Positions 56,042-63,889 of a stretch of 64,000 nt of DNA are shown piece by piece (the stretch's first letter is position 1; each line of letters starts with the position of its first letter). A program made the translations under genes and the position numbers. This DNA is from Luteimonas sp. (GTDB taxonomy: Bacteria > Pseudomonadota > Gammaproteobacteria > Xanthomonadales > Xanthomonadaceae): contig JANPZU010000008.1 in assembly GCA_024707405.1 (NCBI GenBank), forward strand, positions 186,001-250,000, given 5' to 3'. The notes below the pieces were generated by a model. The model did not search any database, was not told where the DNA came from, and saw only the letters and a program-made list of their open reading frames with translations.

Positions 56042-57058
56042 ATGCTCTTCCAACACGTCGCCATCGCCGGCCTCGCCCACATCGATGCCCCGCGTCGACT
56101 GTCTTCCGAAGAAATCAACGTCCGTCTCAAGCCGACGCTCGACCGCCTCGGCATCAAGACCGACGTGCTGGGCGACATCGCCGGCATCCACTCGCGCTAC
56201 CTGTGGGAAGACGACGTGCAGGCCTCCGACGTGGCCACGCTCGCCGGGGTGAAGGCACTGGCCGATGCCGGCATCGACCCGGACAAGGTCGGCCTGCTGG
56301 TCAACACCTCGGTCAGCCGCGATTACCTCGAACCGTCCACCGCCAGCATCGTCTCCGGCAACCTCGGCCTGCCCGACACCTGCCAGAACTTCGACGTCGC
56401 CAACGCCTGCCTGGCCTTCATCAACGGCATGGACATCGCCAGCCGCATGATCGAACGCGGCGAGATCGACTACGCGCTGATCGTCGACGGCGAGACCGCC
56501 AACCTCGCCTACGAGAAGACCATGGAGCGCCTGACCAGCGCCAACGCCACCGAGGAACAGTTCCGCAACGAACTGGCCACCCTCACCCTCGGCTCCGGCG
56601 CCGCCGCGATGGTGCTGGCGCGCTCCGAACTGGCCCCGGGCGCACCGCGCTACAAGGGCGGCGTGACCCGCGCGGCGACCGAGTGGAACAAGCTGTGCCG
56701 CGGCAACCTCGACGGCATGGTCACCGACACCCGCATGCTGCTGATCGAAGGCATCAAGCTGTCGCAGAAGACCTTCGGCGCCGCCAAGCAGGCGCTGGGC
56801 TGGGTGGTGGACGAACTCGACCAGTTCGTCATCCACCAGGTCAGCAAGGTGCACACCGCCGCCTTCACCAAGGCCATCGGCATCGACCCGAAGAAGGTGC
56901 TGACCATCTTCGGCGAGCACGGCAACATCGGCCCTGCCTCGGTGCCCATCGTGCTCAGCAAGCTGCGCGAGATGGGCCGCCTGAAGAAGGGCGACCGCGT
57001 GGCCCTGCTCGGGATTGGCTCGGGCCTGAACTGCTCGATGGCCGAAGTGGTCTGGTAA
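56042..57058 (+). CDS. oleA: OleA, acyl-CoA head-to-head condensing enzyme (thiolase superfamily)
   Basis: 338 residues. The catalytic set of the X. campestris enzyme is present: E97 (DYLEPSTASIVSG), C123 (VANACLAFINGMD), H265 (FVIHQVS) and N295 (FGEHGNIGPASVP). These positions are 20 lower than in the tagged crystal-structure numbering (E117, C143, H285, N315). GGVTRAATEWNKLCRGNLDG and the C-terminus GIGSGLNCSMAEVVW are also OleA-like, not FabH-like. It condenses two fatty acyl-CoAs to a beta-keto acid, the first step toward long-chain olefins. OleB is found 5.5 kb on; OleC and OleD are not in the window. Confidence 0.93.
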   Translation: MLFQHVAIAGLAHIDAPRRLSSEEINVRLKPTLDRLGIKTDVLGDIAGIHSRYLWEDDVQASDVATLAGVKALADAGIDPDKVGLLVNTSVSRDYLEPSTASIVSGNLGLPDTCQNFDVANACLAFINGMDIASRMIERGEIDYALIVDGETANLAYEKTMERLTSANATEEQFRNELATLTLGSGAAAMVLARSELAPGAPRYKGGVTRAATEWNKLCRGNLDGMVTDTRMLLIEGIKLSQKTFGAAKQALGWVVDELDQFVIHQVSKVHTAAFTKAIGIDPKKVLTIFGEHGNIGPASVPIVLSKLREMGRLKKGDRVALLGIGSGLNCSMAEVVW

Positions 57059-57083
57059 GCGCCACTCCCACAGCGCGCGACCC

Positions 57084-57105
57084 AAGGGCCGGACTTCCGG
57101 CCCTT
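57084..57105 (+). terminator. Hairpin after oleA
   Basis: AAGGGCCGGA-CT-TCCGGCCCTT, a perfect 10-bp stem, 25 bases after the oleA stop, followed by GTCGTGTC without a real T-run. It would separate oleA transcription from the Fic block. Confidence 0.55.
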
Positions 57106-57146
57106 GTCGTGTCTGGCGGCACGATATGCATGGATTCCGGCTCGAA

Positions 57147-57175
57147 TTGAACACGCCCCCCGCCACATGTATAAG
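57147..57175 (+). promoter_or_regulatory. Sigma-70 promoter for the fic gene
   Basis: TTGAAC (57147-57152), a 17-base spacer, TATAAG (57170-57175). Near consensus, in an AT-rich patch. Predicted start is about 57182, 26 bases before ATG 57208. Confidence 0.7.
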
Positions 57176-57196
57176 AACTTTTGTTTTCTATACATG
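57166..57196 (+). promoter_or_regulatory. Inverted-repeat operator overlapping the fic promoter
   Basis: CATGTATA (57166-57173), 15 bases, TATACATG (57189-57196): perfect 8-bp arms. The left arm covers the -10 box and the right arm lies just after the start point, an ideal repressor site. The Fic protein's own C-terminal winged helix is a candidate binder. Confidence 0.65.
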
Positions 57197-57207
57197 AAAG
57201 CGATCCC

Positions 57208-58287
57208 ATGCCCCTCCCGCCCCTGCAAGCCCTTGCACCGGAACGGTTCGACACCGCCCCCATCCTCAAGCGCCTGAACACCGCCAGCCGGGCGCTGGCC
57301 GAGCTGAAAGGGCTGGCCGCCAGCATTCCCAACCAGAACATCCTGATCAACACGCTGACCCTGCAGGAAGCGCGTGACAGCTCGGCGATCGAGAACATCG
57401 TCACCACCCAGGACGACCTGTACCGGGAAGAGGATCCCGCCGATGCCGCAGGCACCGCCGTCAAGGAAGTCCTGCGCTACCGTCAGGCCCTGCGCACCGG
57501 ATACGAACAGGTTCGCGCCTCCGGGCTGCTGACGCTCAACACCATCCTCGACATCCAGCAGCAACTGGAATGCAATCGCGCAGGCCTGCGCAAACTGCCC
57601 GGCACCGCACTGCGCGATGGCGCGGGCAAGCTGGTGTATGAACCGCCGCAGGATGCCCGCGAAGTGCAGCGCCTGATGGGCGAACTGGAGCGCTTCATCC
57701 ACGACGAGCCGCCCTTCGCCGCCGATCCACTGGTGAAGATGGCGCTCATCCACCACCAGTTCGAAAGCATCCATCCCTTCTACGACGGCAATGGCCGCAC
57801 CGGTCGCATCATCAACGTGCTGCACCTGGTCAAGGAAGGCCTGCTCGATATTCCGGTGCTGTACCTCAGCCGCCACATCGTGCGTACCAAGCCCGATTAC
57901 TACCGCCTGCTGCAAGCCGTGCGCGATGACGATGCCTGGGAAGACTGGGTGCTGTACGTGCTCGATGCCGTTGCCGCCACCGCCACCGAGACCATCACCA
58001 CGGTGCAAGCCATCAAGGATCTATTGCAGGCCACCAAGCAACGCATCCGCGATGGCTACAAGTTCTACAGCCAGGATCTGATCAACAATCTGTTCAACCA
58101 CCCGTACACGCGGGTGGAATTCGCGCAGCGCGAACTGGGTGTCTCGCGCCTTACTGCCACTCGTTACCTCGACAAACTGGCCGAGGACGGCCTGCTCGAC
58201 AAGATCCGCATCGGCCGCAACAACTACTACATCAACCGGCCACTGTTCCAGTTGCTCAGCCGCGAAGACGACCGTCCGGCGCAATGA
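57208..58287 (+). CDS. Fic-domain AMP-transferase-type protein with C-terminal winged helix
   Basis: 359 residues. The Fic motif is complete: H189PFYDGNGRTGR. An N-terminal inhibitory motif of the SxxxE(G/N) type is seen in DSSAIENI (S58, E62, N63), the arrangement of class II Fic proteins that hold themselves inactive. The C-terminal part (about 285-345: YTRVEFAQRELGVSRLTATR, YLDKLAEDGLLDKI) is a winged helix-turn-helix. Fic enzymes transfer AMP or other groups from nucleotides to proteins. This Fic-wHTH type is often found beside restriction-modification genes; its target is unknown. It is upstream of the MmeI-like gene (35-base gap), with a promoter and operator that suggest autoregulation. 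Confidence 0.92.
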   Translation: MPLPPLQALAPERFDTAPILKRLNTASRALAELKGLAASIPNQNILINTLTLQEARDSSAIENIVTTQDDLYREEDPADAAGTAVKEVLRYRQALRTGYEQVRASGLLTLNTILDIQQQLECNRAGLRKLPGTALRDGAGKLVYEPPQDAREVQRLMGELERFIHDEPPFAADPLVKMALIHHQFESIHPFYDGNGRTGRIINVLHLVKEGLLDIPVLYLSRHIVRTKPDYYRLLQAVRDDDAWEDWVLYVLDAVAATATETITTVQAIKDLLQATKQRIRDGYKFYSQDLINNLFNHPYTRVEFAQRELGVSRLTATRYLDKLAEDGLLDKIRIGRNNYYINRPLFQLLSREDDRPAQ

Positions 58288-58322
58288 CGCGCTGACCACC
58301 ACACACACTGGATTGCCCACGC

Positions 58323-61199
58323 ATGCTGAGCCTCAACGAAATCCGGGATCGCGCCCGCGCCTTCGCGAAGGAGTGGGAAAGCGAAACCTCGGAACGGGCC
58401 GAGTCCCAGAGTTTCTGGAACGACTTCTTCAACGTGTTCGGCAAGAAACGCCGCAGCGTGGCCGTGTACGAGCAGAAGGCCAGGCGCTTTGCCGGCAAGG
58501 GTACCGGGCGCATCGACCTGTTCTGGCCCGGCGAGTTGCTGGCCGAACACAAGAGTGCCGGCGTGGATCTCGATGCGGCTTTCGACCAGGCCACCGATTA
58601 CTTCGCCGGGCTGAACGAAGCCGAGAAACCAAAGCGCATCCTGGTCAGCGATTTCCAGCGGTTCCGGCTGTACGACCTTGAAGGCGGGGCCGCACCGGTG
58701 GAATTCCCGCTGGCCGACCTGCACAAGGAAATCGGCCGCTTCGGCTTCATCAGCGGCTACCAGACCCGCAGCTACAAGGAAGAAGACCCGGTCAACGTGC
58801 AGGCCGCCGAGCGCATGGGCAAGCTGTACGACGCCCTCAAGGCAGCCGGTTATGAAGGCCACGCGCTGGAAGTGCTGCTGGTGCGCCTGCTGTTCTGCCT
58901 GTTTGCCGACGACACCGGCATCTTCCCGCGCCATGCCTTCCATGACCTGGTCGACCAGCGCACCGGCGAGGACGGCGGCGACCTCGGCGGCTGGCTGGCA
59001 CGGCTGTTCCAGGTCTTGAACACGCCCGCCGACAAGCGCCAGACCACGCTGGACGAACAACTGGCCGAACTGCCCTACGTCAACGGCAAGCTGTTCGAGG
59101 AAATGCTGCCGCTGGCCGACTTCAACGCACAGATGCGCGGCCTGTTGCTGGATGCCAGCACGCTCGACTGGAGCCGCATCAGCCCGGCCATCTTCGGCTC
59201 CATGTTCCAGTCGGTGATGGATGCCAAGGCCCGCCGCAACCTGGGCGCGCACTACACCAGCGAGAAGAACATCCTCAAATTGATCGGCCCGCTGTTCCTG
59301 GATGACTTGAAGACCGAACTGGACAAGGCCGGCAAGGACGACAAGAAGCTCGCGCAGCTGCACCGCAAGATCGCCACGCTGAAGTTCCTCGACCCGGCCT
59401 GTGGCTGCGGCAACTTCCTGGTCATCGCCTACCGCGAGTTGCGCCTGCTGGAGCTGGAGATCATCAAGCGCCAGTTCGCGACCCAGCAGTCCGTGCTGGC
59501 CCATGTGCAGGATCATGTGCTGGTGGACGTGGATCAATTCCACGGCATCGAGATCGAAGAGTTCCCGGCGCAGATTGCGCAGGTGGCGATGTGGCTGATG
59601 GATCACCAGATGAACCTGCGCGTGGCCGAACAGTTCGGCGAGAACGTGGTGCGCCTGCCGTTGAAGAAATCAGCGGCCATCGTGCACGCCAATGCGCTGC
59701 GGATGGATTGGAATGACGTGGTGCCTGCGGCGGAACTGGATTACATCCTCGGGAATCCGCCGTTTGTCGGGAAGAAGGAGCAGAACGCCGAGCAGAAGAA
59801 AGACATGGCGGCGGTGTTTGCTGGCGTGAAAGGCGCGGGCGTGCTGGATTTCGTCTGCGCGTGGTACTTGAAGACTGCCGCGTATATCAACCACCGTCGT
59901 CCCCGCGAAGGCGGGGATCCAGCGCATTTCGTGTCTGATGGCGTGACGGGACAAGCAAAGTCACTGGGTCCCCGCCTTCGCGGGGACGACGGCATCAGGG
60001 CAGCGTTTGTCTCCACCAACTCCATCACCCAGGGCGAACAGGTCGGCGTTCTGTGGTCGGAGTTGTACCGGCACGGCCTGCACATCCAGTTTGCCCATCG
60101 CACCTTCAAGTGGAGCAACGAGGCGCGCGGAAAGGCCGCTGTGCATTGTGTGATTGTCGGTTTCGGGAGCAATGGTCAACTCGGGAAGCGACTTTTCGAG
60201 TACGAGCAACCTGAAGATGAGCCGCATGAGACAGCACCTTCAATAATCAATCCGTACTTGGTCGATGCGGATGAGATCCTCCTGTTCAATCGAACAACAC
60301 AAGTCTCCGGCGCTCCTGGAATGAGCTACGGCAGCTTCGCCTTGGACGACGGGAACTACACATTGAGCGCCGGGGACCGGGATGCCTTGCTGGCCGAATG
60401 TCCGGAATCGGAAACGGTGATGCGTCCATTTGTTGGCGGACAAGAGTTGCTTCACTCCGAACAGCGCTGGTGCCTCTGGCTACAGGATGTCCTCCCCGGT
60501 GAGTTGAAGAAGATGCCTGCTGTGTTGCGGCGTGTTGAAGCGGTCAAGGCCTGGCGTGCCAGCAGCAGGCGTGATACGACGCGCAAACTTGCGTCAACGC
60601 CGACATTGTTTGCAGAAGTCAGGCAGCCAAAGACAAGTTACGTTGCCGTACCAACTGTCTCCTCGGAACGGCGGTCGTATATCCCGATGGCGTTCATGGA
60701 CGCTGGGACGATCGCGTCCAATCAGGTCTATGTCTTGAATGACGCAACGATGTTCCATTTCGGAGTACTGCACTCCGGAATGCACATGGCATGGATTCGT
60801 GCCGTTTGTGGTCGCCTCGAAAGCCGCTACCGCTACTCCGCCGGCATCGTCTACAACAACTTCCCCTGGCCCGATGTCGGCGACGCCAAGCACCGCACCG
60901 CCATCGAAACCGCCGCCCAATCCGTCCTCGACGCACGTGCGCAATTCCCGGAATCCACGTTGGCAGATTTGTACGACCCACTGACCATGCCACCCGCGCT
61001 GGTCAAGGCGCACCAGCAACTGGACAAGGCCGTGGATGCCGCGTACATCGCCGCCGGAAAATCCGCAGGCCGCAAAGCACCCAGACTCGGCACCGACGCC
61101 GAGCGCGTGGCCTTCCTGTTCGAACGCTACCAGGCGCTGACCAGCATTTTGCCTGCCGCCAAGGCCAAACCGTCCCGCGTACGCAAGGCAACGTCGTGA
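58323..61199 (+). CDS. MmeI-like type IIG restriction-modification enzyme carrying an in-frame REP insertion
   Basis: 958 residues (MmeI itself 919). The N-terminal nuclease part has D65-x9-E75-x-K77 (GRIDLFWPGELLAEHKSAG), the same spacing as the MmeI nuclease site. A helical region follows. The methyltransferase has motif I FLDPACGCGNFLV (D357) and motif IV ILGNPPFVG (N478), typical of N6-adenine enzymes. The target-recognition part follows (about residues 610-830), then a helical end. One polypeptide would thus both methylate and cut DNA. Between motif IV and TNSITQGEQVG, residues about 524-557 are encoded by a 99-bp palindromic repeat. Bases about 60150-60800 are clearly less GC-rich than the rest. 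Its stop overlaps the next gene (GTGA). Confidence 0.88.
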   Translation: MLSLNEIRDRARAFAKEWESETSERAESQSFWNDFFNVFGKKRRSVAVYEQKARRFAGKGTGRIDLFWPGELLAEHKSAGVDLDAAFDQATDYFAGLNEAEKPKRILVSDFQRFRLYDLEGGAAPVEFPLADLHKEIGRFGFISGYQTRSYKEEDPVNVQAAERMGKLYDALKAAGYEGHALEVLLVRLLFCLFADDTGIFPRHAFHDLVDQRTGEDGGDLGGWLARLFQVLNTPADKRQTTLDEQLAELPYVNGKLFEEMLPLADFNAQMRGLLLDASTLDWSRISPAIFGSMFQSVMDAKARRNLGAHYTSEKNILKLIGPLFLDDLKTELDKAGKDDKKLAQLHRKIATLKFLDPACGCGNFLVIAYRELRLLELEIIKRQFATQQSVLAHVQDHVLVDVDQFHGIEIEEFPAQIAQVAMWLMDHQMNLRVAEQFGENVVRLPLKKSAAIVHANALRMDWNDVVPAAELDYILGNPPFVGKKEQNAEQKKDMAAVFAGVKGAGVLDFVCAWYLKTAAYINHRRPREGGDPAHFVSDGVTGQAKSLGPRLRGDDGIRAAFVSTNSITQGEQVGVLWSELYRHGLHIQFAHRTFKWSNEARGKAAVHCVIVGFGSNGQLGKRLFEYEQPEDEPHETAPSIINPYLVDADEILLFNRTTQVSGAPGMSYGSFALDDGNYTLSAGDRDALLAECPESETVMRPFVGGQELLHSEQRWCLWLQDVLPGELKKMPAVLRRVEAVKAWRASSRRDTTRKLASTPTLFAEVRQPKTSYVAVPTVSSERRSYIPMAFMDAGTIASNQVYVLNDATMFHFGVLHSGMHMAWIRAVCGRLESRYRYSAGIVYNNFPWPDVGDAKHRTAIETAAQSVLDARAQFPESTLADLYDPLTMPPALVKAHQQLDKAVDAAYIAAGKSAGRKAPRLGTDAERVAFLFERYQALTSILPAAKAKPSRVRKATS
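59894..59992. repeat. 99-bp REP-like dimer inserted in frame in the restriction enzyme gene
   Basis: Left arm (59894-59922) CCGTCGTCCCCGCGAAGGCG with GGGATCCAG and right arm (59964-59992) are 29-base inverted copies with one mismatch, separated by 41 bases. The total of 99 bases equals 33 codons without a stop in the gene's frame. It encodes RRPREGGDPAHF ... PRLRGDDGI, a sequence not expected in this enzyme family. Confidence 0.85.
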
Positions 61200-61636
61200 C
61201 ACGCGATCATCACCCGCCCTGGCACGACACCACCATCCAGTTCACGGCCTTCGAGGTTTCCCGTCGCCTGGCGCAGGCCGTGGTCGCGCTGGAGCGCGGC
61301 GACCCGGGCGATGGCGCCCGACAGCTTCGCCTCGCCCTGCTGCTGGCAGCCCAGGCATGGGTGGATGCGCGCGGAATGACGCACTGTCTTTCACGCGAAG
61401 GCGATCAAGGGTTTTCTGCGCAGATCTCGGGATGGAAACTGCCTTGGTCTTCGGGCTGGAGCAATCATCTCGGCGAAATGACCTTGCTTGAATATGGAGC
61501 AACCGGCATGCCATACGAAACGCGCCTGAAAACATGCCGCAAGCGCCTTCCCGTGATTGTCGAGCTGTGTGGACAGCTGGTTTCCGAATGCGTGGTCGTT
61601 CCCGGGGGAAGGCATGACGGCAAGTCAGTGATGTAA
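61196..61636 (+). CDS. Small protein of unknown function coupled to the restriction enzyme
   Basis: 146 residues, GTG start overlapping the restriction gene's stop by 4 bases (GTGA), so translation is probably coupled. A helical first half (FEVSRRLAQAVVALERGDPG, LRLALLLAAQAWVDARG) is followed by a Trp-rich patch (SGWKLPWSSGWSNHLGEM) and LVSECVVVPGG. No known family recognised. Base composition falls in its second half. As the third gene of the Fic-restriction block it may help or control the enzyme; that is inference from position only. Confidence 0.6.
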   Translation: MTRDHHPPWHDTTIQFTAFEVSRRLAQAVVALERGDPGDGARQLRLALLLAAQAWVDARGMTHCLSREGDQGFSAQISGWKLPWSSGWSNHLGEMTLLEYGATGMPYETRLKTCRKRLPVIVELCGQLVSECVVVPGGRHDGKSVM

Positions 61637-61664
61637 TCACCCACAGATCCGCCAGCCTCGACGC

Positions 61665-62402
61665 TCACCCCGCCCCGCAGCACTTCTTGTATTTCTTCCC
61701 GCTCCCGCAGGGACACGGCTCGTTGCGCCCGGGTGCAGCATCGCGACGGATCGGGGTGCGCGGGGTGAGGGCATCGACGCGATGGTGGTTGAGGTCGGCC
61801 AGCATCGATGGCAGCGAGGAGACGATCGACAGCCGTTCCTGGTAGCCGACCGGGGTGGGTGGCGCATCGGGATTGTCCGGATCCACCACCTCGCCGCTCG
61901 CCAGCCGGTCGAGCTGGTCGAAGATCTCCTCGATCCATTCGTGCTCGTCCAGCCACTTGTCCCATTCGGCCTCGCGCAGCATCACCGCGGTGAAGAAGCC
62001 CAGCGCCCAGTCGTGGCCGACATCGAGTTCGCTTTCGTCAAGCGCATCTTCCCCCTCTTCCGGATCCTCGGGCAGCCACAGCAGCGGCGCGAGATGGTCG
62101 GGAAGGCTTTCGTCGTCATGGCGCACGCGCGCGGCGCACATGTTCCAGTGGCCCATCAGCAGGTGCTGCACCTGGGCGGCCTCTTCCGCATCGCCCCAGC
62201 GCGGTGGCTTGCCACCCCACACCGCCGGCTCCCATTCGCCCTGCGCAACCGGCGAAGGCGACACCGCCAGCGCCGACAGGAACCCGTCCAGTGCCTCCAG
62301 GTTGAAGCCTTTGAACGGCACCGCACGCTGTTCCAGCAGTTCGGCAAGGCGCTCGATCTGTGCGTCGTCGAGGTAGGGCGGGGGCGTGGTCGGCACGGAC
62401 AT
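61665..62402 (-). CDS. UPF0149/YecA-family protein with C-terminal SEC-C zinc motif
   Basis: 245 residues. The N-terminal helical domain ([40 protein letters not shown]) is of the UPF0149/YecA type. The end, [19 protein letters not shown], is the SEC-C zinc-binding motif, also found at the C-terminus of SecA. Such proteins are thought to bind ribosomes or assist export. ATG 62402 is chosen over a longer frame because the family homology starts there. It converges on the Fic block and is divergent from oleB. Confidence 0.88.
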   Translation of the reverse strand: MSVPTTPPPYLDDAQIERLAELLEQRAVPFKGFNLEALDGFLSALAVSPSPVAQGEWEPAVWGGKPPRWGDAEEAAQVQHLLMGHWNMCAARVRHDDESLPDHLAPLLWLPEDPEEGEDALDESELDVGHDWALGFFTAVMLREAEWDKWLDEHEWIEEIFDQLDRLASGEVVDPDNPDAPPTPVGYQERLSIVSSLPSMLADLNHHRVDALTPRTPIRRDAAPGRNEPCPCGSGKKYKKCCGAG

Positions 62403-62505
62403 AGGGCGGCAGGCGGATGAATGATCGGATGTGCGCATGTTAGTCGGTGTCGGCGCCGGGATCGCCTGTCCCGGACGCACGGGCCGGCCATCCGGAACCG
62501 GCCGC

Positions 62506-62511
62506 TACAAT
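62506..62511 (+). promoter_or_regulatory. Putative -10 element for oleB
   Basis: TACAAT, 29 bases before the GTG start. No clear -35. It suggests oleB has its own promoter rather than depending on oleA. Confidence 0.35.
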
Positions 62512-62540
62512 GGCGTCCCTCTGCGAAACCATCCGGCGCC

Positions 62541-63443
62541 GTGCGATTCCCCGATTACGACTTCAGCAGCCACCACCTCGAAGTGCGCCCGGGCATCCGG
62601 CTGCACTACCTCGACGAAGGCCCGCGCGACGGCGAGGTGATCGTCGCGCTGCACGGCAATCCGTCGTGGAGCTACTACTGGCGGCACCTGGTGCTGGGCC
62701 TGCGCGACCGCTATCGCGTGATCGTGCCCGACCACGTCGGCATGGGCCTGTCGGACAAGCCCGACGACGACGAGAACGCGCTGCCGCGCTACGACTACAC
62801 GCTGCAGTCGCGCGTGGACGACGTAGCCACGCTGCTCGACCACCTCGGCATCGACGGCCCGATGACGCTCGCGGTGCACGACTGGGGCGGGATGATCGGT
62901 TTCGGCTGGGCGCTGTCGCATGCGGCGCAAGTGAAGCGGCTGGTGATCACCAACACCGCCGCGTTCCCGATGCCGGCGGACAAATTGATGCCCTGGCAGA
63001 TTGCGCTGGGCCGCGACTACAACATCGGCGAACTGGTGATCCGCGGCTTCAATGCATTCTCCGGCGGCGCGTCGCATTTCGGCGTCGAACGCAGGATGTC
63101 GCGCGACGTGCGCCGCGCCTACGTGGCGCCCTACGACAACTGGAAGAACCGCATCTCGACGGTGCGCTTCATGCAGGACATCCCTTTATCGCCGAAGGAC
63201 AAGGCATGGCCGCTGGTGGAAGCCGCCGGCCAGCGCCTGCCCGGATTCGCCGACCGTCCGGCGTTCCTCGGCTGGGGATTGAAGGATTTCGTGTTCGACC
63301 ATCACTTCCTCACTCGCTTCCGCGCCGACTTGCCGCAGGCCGAGGTGCATGCGTTCGAGGATGCAGGACATTACGTGCTGGAAGACAAGCACGAGGTGCT
63401 GGTGCCGGCGATCCGGGATTTCCTCGACAGGCATCCGCTGTAA
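62541..63443 (+). CDS. oleB: OleB, beta-lactone decarboxylase (haloalkane dehalogenase-like hydrolase)
   Basis: 300 residues from GTG 62541. The alpha/beta hydrolase features are ALHGNPSWSYYWRHL (oxyanion HGNPSW), VPDHVGMGLSDKP, nucleophile D114 in AVHDWGGMIGFGW, and the catalytic His in FEDAGHYVLED. The FPDYDFSSHHLEVRPGIRLH start is typical of OleB, which converts the beta-lactone made by OleC into the final alkene and CO2. A plain haloalkane dehalogenase is the alternative, but oleA nearby supports OleB. The first ATG in frame (62421) lies upstream of the likely promoter and adds unrelated sequence. Confidence 0.85.
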   Translation: MRFPDYDFSSHHLEVRPGIRLHYLDEGPRDGEVIVALHGNPSWSYYWRHLVLGLRDRYRVIVPDHVGMGLSDKPDDDENALPRYDYTLQSRVDDVATLLDHLGIDGPMTLAVHDWGGMIGFGWALSHAAQVKRLVITNTAAFPMPADKLMPWQIALGRDYNIGELVIRGFNAFSGGASHFGVERRMSRDVRRAYVAPYDNWKNRISTVRFMQDIPLSPKDKAWPLVEAAGQRLPGFADRPAFLGWGLKDFVFDHHFLTRFRADLPQAEVHAFEDAGHYVLEDKHEVLVPAIRDFLDRHPL

Positions 63444-63457
63444 CGCGGGGCATGCCT

Positions 63458-63889
63458 TCAAGCCGCGATGGGCGGCGGCAACGCAGGCGGCGACGGGCTG
63501 TTGCCGCTGTCGTCGGGATGGTCGTCGTTGTCGGCATCGTCACGCCAGCGCCAGTCCGCCGCCGTCAGCACGGGCAGGCCATGGGCCACGCGCGCCTTGT
63601 CGCATTGTTCGCTGGCCTTGCCGAATTCCCATGATGCATCGACCTCGCGACAGACCGAGGGCCGTCGCGCATGGATCGAACAGCGCGAACGGCGGCCGAT
63701 GTCGGCATCCAGCGCCACGCACCGGATCGGATCGGAATAGGTGCCACGCATGCACAGCCGGTGGGCATCGAGCCGCTCGGTCAATTCGGCGGGCACGCCA
63801 CCTTCGGTCGCCGCGTCCGACTCCATCCAGTGGAACGCCACCCGGTACTGCGTGCAGCAAGCGCCACAGGTCAGGCAGGGATGCGGCAT
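63458..63889 (-). CDS. YkgJ-family cysteine cluster protein
   Basis: 143 residues. N-terminal CLTCGACCTQYRVAFHW and later C in HRLCMRGT, IRCVALD, RCSIHARRPSVCREVD form the Cys cluster of the YkgJ (CxxCxxCC) family, which binds zinc or an Fe-S cluster. The tail is Asp/Pro-rich (DDADNDDHPDDSGNSPSPPA). Function is unknown. It converges on oleB with a 14-base gap. ATG 63889 places the Cys motif right at the N-terminus, as in the family. Confidence 0.88.
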   Translation of the reverse strand: MPHPCLTCGACCTQYRVAFHWMESDAATEGGVPAELTERLDAHRLCMRGTYSDPIRCVALDADIGRRSRCSIHARRPSVCREVDASWEFGKASEQCDKARVAHGLPVLTAADWRWRDDADNDDHPDDSGNSPSPPALPPPIAA

